This document shows positions 1 through 5,012 of a stretch of 6,358 bases of DNA, one piece after another. The stretch is taken from contig JBEKPE010000126.1 of assembly GCA_049521055.1 (NCBI GenBank), forward strand, positions 1-6,358. Direction: 5' to 3'. The translations under genes were made by a program, and so were the position numbers. Positions within the stretch are counted from its first letter, which is position 1, and every line of letters begins with the position of its first letter. Below the pieces are notes generated by a model. That model was not told where the DNA came from. It made no database searches and saw only the letters and a program-made list of their open reading frames with translations. Source of the stretch: FEN-987 sp049521055. GTDB lineage: Archaea > Thermoproteota > Bathyarchaeia > 40CM-2-53-6.

Positions 1-2
1 TC

Positions 3-503
3 ATGTCTAAGGAGTTCAGGCTTGTCCTACGTGTCGCAGGCGCAAACATTGACGGCACCAAGAAGGTCGCCTATGGCATAGGCCACATTAGGGGAGTAGG
101 GCCAAGCTACGCCGCGGCGATAGTGAAAGCAGCGGAAATCAAACCTGAACTTAGAATGGGCGACTTATCCGAAGCTGAAGTGCAGAAGCTGGAAGACGCC
201 ATGCGTGACCCCGCAAAGTATGGTTTGCCACCTCGGCTCTTCAACCGCCGCAAAGGTCTCGATTCAGGCCGGGATATGCATCTGATAGGCGCCGACCTCG
301 CGCTAAGTACGAAGAGCGATATCGATTTCATGACCGACATCCGCAGCTGGAAAGGAGTAAGGCACTCTCTGGGCTTGAAGGTTCGTGGGCAACGAACACG
401 CACGACCGGCCGAAAAGGTAGGGCAGTCGGAGTTGCCAAGAAAGTAATAATGGAAGCAGCTCGAGCTGCAGCCGCAAGCGCCGAGAAGGACGAAAAGAAG
501 TAG
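3..503 (+). CDS. rps13: 30S ribosomal protein uS13 (S13), archaeal type
   Basis: uS13 sits in the head of the small ribosomal subunit, touches the P-site tRNA and forms intersubunit bridges. The 166-residue product has the family hallmarks: an N-terminal helix-two-turn-helix region with GIGHIRGVGPSYA at residues 25-37, and the basic C-terminal rRNA-binding segment around residues 113-139 containing LKVRGQRTRTTGRKGR. The length and the insert between these regions fit the archaeal/eukaryotic form rather than the shorter bacterial one. The tail (about 150-166) is alanine- and lysine-rich and probably disordered. The ATG lies two bases into the window, so its ribosome binding site cannot be seen; the start agrees with the usual N-terminus (MSKEFR). 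rps4 follows after 10 nt, the normal archaeal order. Identification is secure. Confidence 0.96.
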   Translation: MSKEFRLVLRVAGANIDGTKKVAYGIGHIRGVGPSYAAAIVKAAEIKPELRMGDLSEAEVQKLEDAMRDPAKYGLPPRLFNRRKGLDSGRDMHLIGADLALSTKSDIDFMTDIRSWKGVRHSLGLKVRGQRTRTTGRKGRAVGVAKKVIMEAARAAAASAEKDEKK

Positions 504-513
504 ATGACGAAGC

Positions 514-1065
514 ATGGGCGATCCAAAGAGAACTAGGAAGAGCTACGAGACCCCGAGGCATCCTTGGCGCAGAGACCAACTGGAAGTAGAACTTCACCTG
601 ATGGGAGATTTCGGGCTGCGCAATAAGAGGGAACTCTGGCGTTACAAGACAATGCTCTCTGAGGTTAGGGGTATCGCGCGTTCTTTGCTAGGGTCAACGG
701 GAGAGCAACGCGTACACCTTGAGCAAGAATACCTCTCTAAACTGGGTAGGATGGGAGTGCTATCTGAATCTGCTACGATTGACGATGTTCTCGACCTGGA
801 CATCAGGGACCTGCTCGAACGTCGATTGCAGACCATGGTGTTCAGAAAAGGCTTGGCTAAAACGCTTTTTCAAGCGAGGCAATTTGTTTCGCACGGACAC
901 ATAACAGTCGCTGGGAAGATAATCTCGGTCCCAGGCTACATTGTTAAACGCGACGAAGAGGGGAAACTCAAGTACTTCTCCCAAAGCCCGCTCTCAAAAG
1001 CGGATCACTCAGCGAGGAAAGTTATCACCGCAACCGCTGCCGGACAAGCTGTGGCCGAGTCCTGA
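514..1065 (+). CDS. rps4: 30S ribosomal protein uS4 (S4), archaeal type
   Basis: uS4 is a primary 16S rRNA-binding protein of the small-subunit body and helps set decoding accuracy. The 183-residue protein starts with the archaeal signature MGDPKRTRKSYETPRHPW, followed by the helical N-terminal region (FGLRNKRELWRYK at 33-45). The S4 RNA-binding domain occupies about residues 103-165, with RRLQTMVFRKGLAKTLFQAR (103-122) and SHGHITVAGKIISVPGYIVK (126-145). Length is normal for archaea. The ATG is 10 nt after the rps13 stop with only a weak SD-like sequence, suggesting translational coupling. In most archaea rps11 and rpoD follow directly; here the stop codon abuts a gene coming from the opposite strand, so the rps13-rps4 transcript must end or run antisense at this point. 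Identification is secure. Confidence 0.96.
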   Translation: MGDPKRTRKSYETPRHPWRRDQLEVELHLMGDFGLRNKRELWRYKTMLSEVRGIARSLLGSTGEQRVHLEQEYLSKLGRMGVLSESATIDDVLDLDIRDLLERRLQTMVFRKGLAKTLFQARQFVSHGHITVAGKIISVPGYIVKRDEEGKLKYFSQSPLSKADHSARKVITATAAGQAVAES

Positions 1066-1482
1066 TCAGAGAACCCGTCTTCTGAGTAGAAGAAAGAGGA
1101 CTATCGCCACTATCGTTACACCTACGGATAATGCAATGAGCGGGAAGGAGTAGGGGCCCACTCCGAGAATTATCGGAATCGGCCCAATCAGGATGATCGC
1201 ACCCGCACTGCCGGAGCCTAAATTCCGGGTTGAACCTAAAGCAATCAGTAAGGTCCCTACGAAGATGGCTGCGAAGGCTACCAGAAATAACATGCTTACC
1301 CAAGAAAATTGAAATTGCTGAGAGTAGCTCACTTCACCAGGACCAGTAGGCTCTCTCGTACCACAGCCTCTACAGATCCAACTGGCCGCATCAATGCAGT
1401 TGCTACAGGTTGGCCTACCGCAGCTTTGGCAAACGTGAGTCGCCGGCATTTTCCCACAAATCGCGCAGGGAGGAGGTGGCAT
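1066..1482 (-). CDS. Zinc-finger membrane protein with C-terminal DUF131 (TIGR00304-like) domain
   Basis: A 138-residue protein of unknown function. Residues 6-40 hold four CxxC pairs (C6/C9, C18/C21, C26/C29, C37/C40), a cross-brace, B-box-like spacing that should bind two zinc ions. A membrane segment spans about 62-82; a glycine/proline motif ILIGPIPIILG (97-107) follows, and a last hydrophobic segment at about 113-133 ends in RRR. The motif and layout match archaeal DUF131/TIGR00304 proteins and the upstream neighbour, implying a tandem duplication plus a zinc domain. The start is ambiguous: ATG at 1491 gives 141 residues and overlaps the neighbour's stop as ATGA, but the GGGAG sequence touches that codon, whereas it lies 9 nt before ATG 1482, so I chose 1482. 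The stop abuts the rps4 stop. Function (membrane sensor or scaffold) would be a guess. Confidence 0.8.
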   Translation of the reverse strand: MPPPPCAICGKMPATHVCQSCGRPTCSNCIDAASWICRGCGTREPTGPGEVSYSQQFQFSWVSMLFLVAFAAIFVGTLLIALGSTRNLGSGSAGAIILIGPIPIILGVGPYSFPLIALSVGVTIVAIVLFLLLRRRVL

Positions 1483-1487
1483 GCCAT

Positions 1488-1751
1488 TCATCTCCCGAAC
1501 AGATATGGCAGAAACATGAAGACGAGGACGACGAGTACCAGCACGATCGCTAGAATCATCAGTCCCTTCACCGAGTCTTTGTCTGTACCAAATATTATGG
1601 GAATAGGGCCAATGAGGAGAACTCCAGCAGCCCGAGCCTTCTCTGAGCCACGGGCTGAACGAAATGCGAGAAGAATCATTGCGGCGAAAGCCAGAACAAA
1701 TCCGAAGACGACCAGTATGAATCCTACCTCCGTGACCGAGGGCGCGTCCAA
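1488..1751 (-). CDS. Small DUF131 (TIGR00304-family) membrane protein
   Basis: An 87-residue integral membrane protein. It has a hydrophobic segment at about residues 9-30, a short basic/polar stretch (31-41, ARGSEKAR), the family motif GVLLIGPIPIIFG at 43-55, and a second strongly hydrophobic helix at about 62-84. Size, two-helix layout and the IGPIPIIFG motif match the archaeal TIGR00304/DUF131 family, whose function is unknown to me. Translation starts at TTG 1751, supported by GGTGA on the minus strand (plus-strand 1758-1762) six nt upstream; an in-frame TGA at the same place excludes a longer form. Its TGA overlaps an ATG of the next gene (ATGA at 1488-1491), so the pair forms a coupled unit read opposite to the ribosomal genes. 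It stands where archaea usually carry rps11. Confidence 0.82.
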   Translation of the reverse strand: MDAPSVTEVGFILVVFGFVLAFAAMILLAFRSARGSEKARAAGVLLIGPIPIIFGTDKDSVKGLMILAIVLVLVVLVFMFLPYLFGR

Positions 1752-1757
1752 ACGGTT

Positions 1758-1762
1758 TCACC
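1758..1762 (-). promoter_or_regulatory. Shine-Dalgarno for the DUF131 gene
   Basis: Minus-strand GGTGA, a match to the archaeal SD consensus GGAGGTGAT, lies six nt before TTG 1751 and decides that start. Confidence 0.6.
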
Positions 1763-1843
1763 TACTCAAAATAACTCGGATGAGTCGCGGACTTTAACTC
1801 TTCCAGATTTTTTCACTTCGAGAAACGTTGAGGGTCGTAATAG

Positions 1844-1850
1844 TTTATAA
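1844..1850 (+). promoter_or_regulatory. Archaeal TATA box, probable promoter of the rpoD operon
   Basis: TTTATAA preceded by GTAATAG, in an AT-richer stretch of an otherwise GC-balanced region. An archaeal TATA box sits about 25 nt before the transcription start, so RNA would begin near 1870-1876, about 115-120 nt before the rpoD start codon. It is the best TATA match in the divergent region. Because TTTATAA is nearly symmetric (TTATAAA on the other strand), it could also serve the minus-strand DUF131 unit with a leader of roughly 70 nt; a weaker minus-strand alternative is TTAAA-like sequence near 1793-1798. Confidence 0.55.
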
Positions 1851-1897
1851 GCACCAGAGCCTACCTGAAAAATCTCTTTACGTAGAAGTGAAATGTC

Positions 1898-1987
1898 GTG
1901 GACTTCGGACTCGAAAATCAGGATTCAGGCCGAAAACTTGCCGTAAACGGCCCACGAGAGTTGCCGTTCTTCCTGCGGGGTCCGTAG
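1898..1987 (+). CDS. Possible 29-codon leader ORF upstream of rpoD
   Basis: GTG at 1898 opens a 29-codon frame ending with TAG at 1985-1987, three nt before the rpoD TTG and in the same frame as rpoD. AGTGA (1887-1891), an imperfect SD, lies six nt upstream of the GTG, and the predicted RNA start is about 25 nt upstream. The peptide (begins MDFGLENQDSG, ends LPFFLRGP) resembles nothing I recognise. It could be a leader peptide that couples translation into rpoD, whose own SD is weak, or simply chance: short open frames are common, and no coding signal beyond position supports it. Confidence 0.22.
   Translation: MDFGLENQDSGRKLAVNGPRELPFFLRGP
1938..1968 (+). promoter_or_regulatory. Possible alternative hairpins in the rpoD leader
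   Basis: AACGGC (1946-1951) can pair with GCCGTT (1963-1968), giving a 6-bp stem with an 11-nt loop. The same ACGGC can instead pair with GCCGT (1940-1944) in a tight hairpin, because TTGCCGT occurs twice (1938-1944 and 1961-1967). Mutually exclusive pairing in a leader upstream of a ribosomal/polymerase operon would suit attenuation or autoregulation. The stems are short and may be chance. Confidence 0.2.
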
Positions 1988-1990
1988 GCC

Positions 1991-2818
1991 TTGGAAATTA
2001 AGATTCTTGAAGAGAAAGATAACTCGCTCCGGTTCCTTTTGAAAGGAACCAGCCACGCCCACGCTAACGCCTTGCGGCGTGCGATGATGGCGGAGGTTCC
2101 GGCGATGGCCATTGAGGACGTGATCATTATCGAGAACAGTTCAGTTCTCTATGACGAAGTTATCGCGCACAGGCTCGGACTAATTCCCCTTAAGACAGAT
2201 CTGGACACCTTCGTTCTTCCGGAAGAATGTGATTGCAAGAGCGAATTGGGCTGTAGCAAGTGCAGGGCTTCATTCACCCTTGAAGTGGAGTCAGTTGATG
2301 AACCTGTGATGGTCTATTCATCCGACCTGAAAGGGGACAGTGACGTAACCCCCGTAAGCGGCGGCATACCTATCGTCAAGCTTGGCCCGTCACAGAGGCT
2401 GAAACTCGAATTATACGCGAAGCTTGGCCGAGGGCTCGAACATGCCAAATGGCAGCCCACCACGGCTTGCGCTTACAAATACCTCCCAAAGGTAACCTTG
2501 AACCCTGGAAATCTAGCGAATCCGGCGGAGGTAATTCAAATCTGTCCCACCGACGTCTACGTGAACGATCCCGAGAACAAGATCGCGATACGCGATGAGC
2601 TGGCATGTACGCTTTGCATGGATTGTGTTGAGAAAGCTGCCCCGATAGATTCCAAGAAACCTTTCCCTGTCAAAGTTGAAGAGGACGATACGGCCTTCAT
2701 ATTCTACGTTGAATCGACTGGCGCTCTGCCTCCCAAGAGGATCGTGACCGAGGCGTCGAAGGTTCTGGACAAGAAATCAACCAACCTCGCAGACCTTGTA
2801 AAGAAAGGGCTTGAATAA
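1991..2818 (+). CDS. rpoD: DNA-directed RNA polymerase subunit D (Rpo3), with 4Fe-4S domain
   Basis: Archaeal counterpart of eukaryotic Rpb3 and half of the bacterial alpha dimer; it pairs with subunit L and, with N and P, forms the polymerase assembly platform. The 275-residue protein has the alpha-like dimerisation motif AHANALRRAMMAEVPAMAIE (23-42) and AHRLGLIPL (59-67). A zinc loop like that of Rpb3 carries C80, C82, C88 and C91. A ferredoxin-like insert at about 180-222 carries C185 (in ICPTDVY) and C206, C209, C212 (in CTLCMDC), four ligands suited to one 4Fe-4S cluster. It ends with the second dimerisation part (FIFYVESTGALPPKRIV, 236-252). The start is TTG, fixed because an in-frame TAG stands two codons earlier (1985-1987). 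A TATA box lies about 145 nt upstream, making this the first large gene of its operon. Confidence 0.95.
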   Translation: MEIKILEEKDNSLRFLLKGTSHAHANALRRAMMAEVPAMAIEDVIIIENSSVLYDEVIAHRLGLIPLKTDLDTFVLPEECDCKSELGCSKCRASFTLEVESVDEPVMVYSSDLKGDSDVTPVSGGIPIVKLGPSQRLKLELYAKLGRGLEHAKWQPTTACAYKYLPKVTLNPGNLANPAEVIQICPTDVYVNDPENKIAIRDELACTLCMDCVEKAAPIDSKKPFPVKVEEDDTAFIFYVESTGALPPKRIVTEASKVLDKKSTNLADLVKKGLE

Positions 2819-2825
2819 GAGAGGA
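2819..2825 (+). promoter_or_regulatory. Shine-Dalgarno for rpl18e
   Basis: GAGAGGA directly follows the rpoD TAA and lies six nt before TTG 2832. It argues for that start over TTG 2811, which overlaps the rpoD end and has no spaced SD. Confidence 0.55.
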
Positions 2826-2831
2826 CCAAAT

Positions 2832-3191
2832 TTGCGGCGCGAAATAACAAACCCCGAACTACTCGAAACAATTCGCTTTCTCAAAGTCAAGGCAAGGGAA
2901 AACGAAGCCGAAATATGGACGGTCGCAGCAGAACACCTATCCAAGCATAGAAGAGGCCGTGCAGAACTCGACCTGAACCATATATCCCGGGCCTCGAAAC
3001 CCGATTCGCTCCTTCTCGTACCGGGCAAGGTACTGGCTTCAGGTCACCTCAAACACCCCGTCACCGTCGGGGCCTTCCAATTCACGCATGACGCTAAACT
3101 GAAAATCGAACAGGCGGGCGGGAAGTGTATCGGAATCAAGGACTTCGTGGGAAAGCATCCTAAGGGATCGAATGTTCAAATTCTCAGGTGA
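2832..3191 (+). CDS. rpl18e: 50S ribosomal protein eL18 (L18e)
   Basis: eL18 is a large-subunit protein found in archaea and eukaryotes but not bacteria, with a fold related to uL15. With TTG 2832 as start the product is 119 residues, close to the usual archaeal length, beginning MRREITNPEL. Family segments: ITNPELLETIRFLK (5-18), ARENEAEIW (21-29), the core VPGKVLASGHLKHPVTVGAF (63-82), EQAGGKC (93-99) and the C-terminal HPKGSNVQILR. An in-frame TTG at 2811 would add seven residues and overlap the rpoD stop by 8 nt; I prefer 2832 because GAGAGGA precedes it at good spacing. The TGA stop is embedded in the SD of rpl13, so the two genes are tightly coupled. Identification is secure, the exact start less so. 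Confidence 0.93.
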   Translation: MRREITNPELLETIRFLKVKARENEAEIWTVAAEHLSKHRRGRAELDLNHISRASKPDSLLLVPGKVLASGHLKHPVTVGAFQFTHDAKLKIEQAGGKCIGIKDFVGKHPKGSNVQILR

Positions 3192-3192
3192 T
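3186..3192 (+). promoter_or_regulatory. Shine-Dalgarno for rpl13, overlapping the rpl18e stop
   Basis: AGGTGAT matches the SD consensus; its inner TGA is the rpl18e stop codon. It lies six nt before ATG 3199 and rules out the longer start at 3172. Confidence 0.65.
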
Positions 3193-3198
3193 GGAAGA

Positions 3199-3642
3199 AT
3201 GTCTACCGAACCAATTCTCTTGGACGCTACAGATCAGGTAATGGGCAGATTGGCTAGTTACGCAGCCAAGAGTGCGCTTAGCGGAAACAGGGTAATAGTT
3301 CTGAACGCCGAGAAGGCCGTAATCTCGGGAAGGAAGAGCAACATTGTTGAAGAGGCCATGCGGCGACTCAAGACCAGAACACTCGCTAACCAAACCACTG
3401 CGCCAATGCATCAACGTCGCCCCGACTTGTACTTCAGGAGGGTTGTTCGCGGCATGCTGCCTTGGAAAAAGGCGAAGGGCAAAGCCGCATTTCACCGGGT
3501 CTTCGTTTTCATGGGCGTACCCGAAGAGTATTCGAAGAAGAAAGCAACGAGGGTCCCTGGGGCGGATGCTTCTAAACTCAGGACAGTGTACATGACGCTC
3601 GAAGACTTAGCGAGAGAGATATGGAGGCCTGAAACGAGTTGA
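3199..3642 (+). CDS. rpl13: 50S ribosomal protein uL13 (L13), archaeal type
   Basis: uL13 is an early-assembling 23S rRNA-binding protein of the large subunit. The 147-residue product shows LLDATDQVMGRLASYAAK (7-24), the nucleotide-fold segment VIVLNAEKAVISGRKSN, then PDLYFRRVVRGMLPWKKAKG, the archaeal/eukaryotic version of the conserved basic loop, and VFMGVPEEY. Length is normal for archaea. ATG 3199 is chosen because the strong SD AGGTGAT ends six nt before it; an in-frame ATG at 3172 lies inside rpl18e and lacks an SD. Its TGA overlaps the TTG of rps9 (TTGA, 3639-3642). Position between rpl18e and rps9 is the standard archaeal order. Confidence 0.95.
   Translation: MSTEPILLDATDQVMGRLASYAAKSALSGNRVIVLNAEKAVISGRKSNIVEEAMRRLKTRTLANQTTAPMHQRRPDLYFRRVVRGMLPWKKAKGKAAFHRVFVFMGVPEEYSKKKATRVPGADASKLRTVYMTLEDLAREIWRPETS
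3623..3627 (+). promoter_or_regulatory. Shine-Dalgarno for rps9
   Basis: GGAGG, a full core SD inside the rpl13 C-terminal codons, 11 nt before TTG 3639. It supports the overlapping TTG start and hence the extended N-terminus of uS9. Confidence 0.55.
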
Positions 3643-4103
3643 GCGAAACACTCGAAAAGCTGGAGAAGCCAGAAAAGGCTCAGAAGCCTGAGAAACTCGA
3701 GAGAAAGCGGCTGATTCTTGTTACGGGAAAAAGAAAGACCGCGATCGCACGCGCAATAATCAGAAACGGGTCAGGCAACGTGTTCATCAATGGAATCCCG
3801 CTAACAACTTTTACCCCAGAAATCGCCAGAATGAAGATCAACGAGGCGCTGGTGCTGTCAGGCGAGAGGTCGAAAAGCGTCGACATAAATGTGAAAGTCG
3901 CTGGGGGCGGGTTCATGGGGCAAGCTGAAGCGTCGCGCATGGCTGTTGCAAAGGGTTTGCTTCAGTGGACGCGCAGTTCTGAGCTTAGGAAGTTGATGAC
4001 AAGTTACGACCGAACTATGCTCGCTGGGGACCCGCGAAGAAAGGAACCTAAGAAATTCGGCGGACCCGGAGCTCGAAGACGGGAACAGAAATCATACAGG
4101 TAG
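3639..4103 (+). CDS. rps9: 30S ribosomal protein uS9 (S9) with charged N-terminal extension
   Basis: uS9 is in the small-subunit head; its C-terminal tail reaches the P-site tRNA. The product is 154 residues. The family core starts near residue 24: ILVTGKRKTAIARAIIRNGS (26-45), then VFINGIPL, KVAGGGFMGQAEASRMAVAK, the loop around DRTMLAGDPRRKEPKK, and the conserved tail GGPGARRREQKSYR. Residues 1-23 are an extra segment rich in Lys, Glu and Pro with KPEK-like repeats (EKLEKPEKAQKPEKLE), making the protein longer than the roughly 130-135 residues usual in archaea. No ATG, GTG or TTG codon falls between the TTG and the core, so the extension is part of the protein. TTG overlaps the rpl13 stop. 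Confidence 0.94.
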   Translation: MSETLEKLEKPEKAQKPEKLERKRLILVTGKRKTAIARAIIRNGSGNVFINGIPLTTFTPEIARMKINEALVLSGERSKSVDINVKVAGGGFMGQAEASRMAVAKGLLQWTRSSELRKLMTSYDRTMLAGDPRRKEPKKFGGPGARRREQKSYR

Positions 4104-4109
4104 AATGGA

Positions 4110-4334
4110 ATGATAATTCCCGTCCGTTGTTTCACGTGTGGAAAACTTGTCGCCGATCATTGGGAGGAGTTCGCGAGGCGCGTTAAAGGGGGCGAGAGGC
4201 CAAGGAAGGTTCTGGATGACATGGGAATGACCCGTTACTGCTGTCGGCGCATGTTCATATCACAGGCAGACGTCATTGACGACCTCTTACGTTACACCCA
4301 GGTTACGGCCAAGCGACGGGCACAATTCGAATAG
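4110..4334 (+). CDS. rpoN: DNA-directed RNA polymerase subunit N (Rpo10)
   Basis: Small zinc-binding subunit homologous to eukaryotic Rpb10; with D, L and P it builds the platform on which the large polymerase subunits assemble. The 74-residue protein begins with the invariant MIIPVRCFTCGK and carries the atypical CX2C...CC zinc site: C7, C10, C44 and C45 (in RYCCRRM). Length is in the normal archaeal range. ATG 4110 is six nt after the rps9 stop; AGGT at 4098-4101 is a partial SD 8 nt upstream. It shares a transcript with its partner RpoD. In many archaea rpoK and enolase follow; here rps2 follows after 12 nt. This is the polymerase subunit, not the bacterial sigma-54 gene of the same symbol. 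Confidence 0.96.
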   Translation: MIIPVRCFTCGKLVADHWEEFARRVKGGERPRKVLDDMGMTRYCCRRMFISQADVIDDLLRYTQVTAKRRAQFE

Positions 4335-4346
4335 GAATCGAACAGA

Positions 4347-5012
4347 ATGTCAGAAGTCGAAGAAAAAGAGGGCATGCCGAAATCAGAGGACCTACTGATC
4401 CCCTTAGAAGATCTTCTCGCAGCCGGCCTCCATATCGGAACTAGAATCAAGACCGGTGACATGGAACCCTACATTTACCGAGTTAGGCCAGACGGCCTTT
4501 TCATACTGAATATTGGAAAGACAGATGAAAAGATCCGAACGGCGTCTCGATTCATAGCCAGGTTCGAGGCAGAACGAACCCTCATAATCTCCTCAAGGCT
4601 CTACGGGAAAACACCAGTTGAAAAGTTCTGTGAGATAACGAGAACGGTTCCGACGGTCGGGCGTTTCATGCCTGGCCTAATATCAAACCCGCTACAGCCC
4701 TATCACGCGGACCCGCAGGTCATTATGGTAACCGACCCTAGAGCAGACTGGCAAGCAATCAAGGAAGCATCAACCGCAGGCGTCCCAGTTATCGCACTCT
4801 GCGACACTGACAACGTCTTCAGCGGCGTCGACCTAGCCATACCAGTGAACAACAAAGGCCGCCGCGCATTAGCGATGCTATACTGGCTATTGGCCAGACA
4901 GGTTCTACGTGACCGAGGAGAACTACCCGCGGACGGAACCATAACCGCCACCGTGGACGACTTCGAAACAAAGCTGGCCGCTATCGCCCCTAGATCGGGC
5001 GGTGAGCTTTGA
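4347..5012 (+). CDS. rps2: 30S ribosomal protein uS2 (S2), archaeal type
   Basis: uS2 binds late at the back of the small subunit, between head and body. The 221-residue product is the archaeal/eukaryotic (SA/p40-like) form without the bacterial coiled-coil insert: LHIGTRIKTGDMEPYIYRVR (28-47), GLFILNIGKT (50-59), GRFMPGLISNP (105-115), VTDPRADWQAIKEAS (128-142), GVPVIALCDTDN (145-156) and IPVNNKGRRALAMLYWLLAR (165-184). ATG 4347 lies 12 nt after rpoN with a weak SD (AGGA, 4333-4336); a downstream in-frame ATG at 4374 is less likely because it has no spaced SD. The TGA overlaps the TTG of the MEMO gene (TTGA at 5009-5012), so both are likely translated together. Confidence 0.95.
   Translation: MSEVEEKEGMPKSEDLLIPLEDLLAAGLHIGTRIKTGDMEPYIYRVRPDGLFILNIGKTDEKIRTASRFIARFEAERTLIISSRLYGKTPVEKFCEITRTVPTVGRFMPGLISNPLQPYHADPQVIMVTDPRADWQAIKEASTAGVPVIALCDTDNVFSGVDLAIPVNNKGRRALAMLYWLLARQVLRDRGELPADGTITATVDDFETKLAAIAPRSGGEL

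Noticed and set aside
107..526. Minus-strand open frames opposite rps13 and the start of rps4
   Set aside because: They are antisense to secure ribosomal protein genes, and their translations show no family features.
1066..1761. A single 231-codon minus-strand frame starting at GTG 1761
   Set aside because: Its first 90 residues are low in family signal and lie out of frame with the clear 87-residue membrane protein. The zinc-finger gene has its own ATG and SD, so two genes are a better reading.
1309..1797. Plus-strand open frame of 162 codons between rps4 and rpoD, where rps11 might be expected
   Set aside because: The product is Arg/Thr/Ala-rich with no uS11 motif or other family feature, and it lies opposite two overlapping minus-strand genes that have coherent membrane helices, a zinc finger and SD sites.
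1808..1813. T6 run as a terminator
   Set aside because: No plus-strand gene ends just upstream, and on the minus strand it is an A-run before a gene start.
1893..1946. 17-codon ATG frame in the rpoD leader
   Set aside because: It is shorter than the overlapping GTG frame, its ATG is too close to the AGTGA motif, and it ends well before rpoD.
3172..3198. Upstream in-frame ATG extending uL13 by nine residues
   Set aside because: It lies within rpl18e and lacks an SD, while AGGTGAT is well placed for ATG 3199 and the shorter protein matches the family N-terminus.
4703..4951. Minus-strand open frame opposite rps2
   Set aside because: Antisense shadow of a well-conserved ribosomal gene with no SD or motif support.
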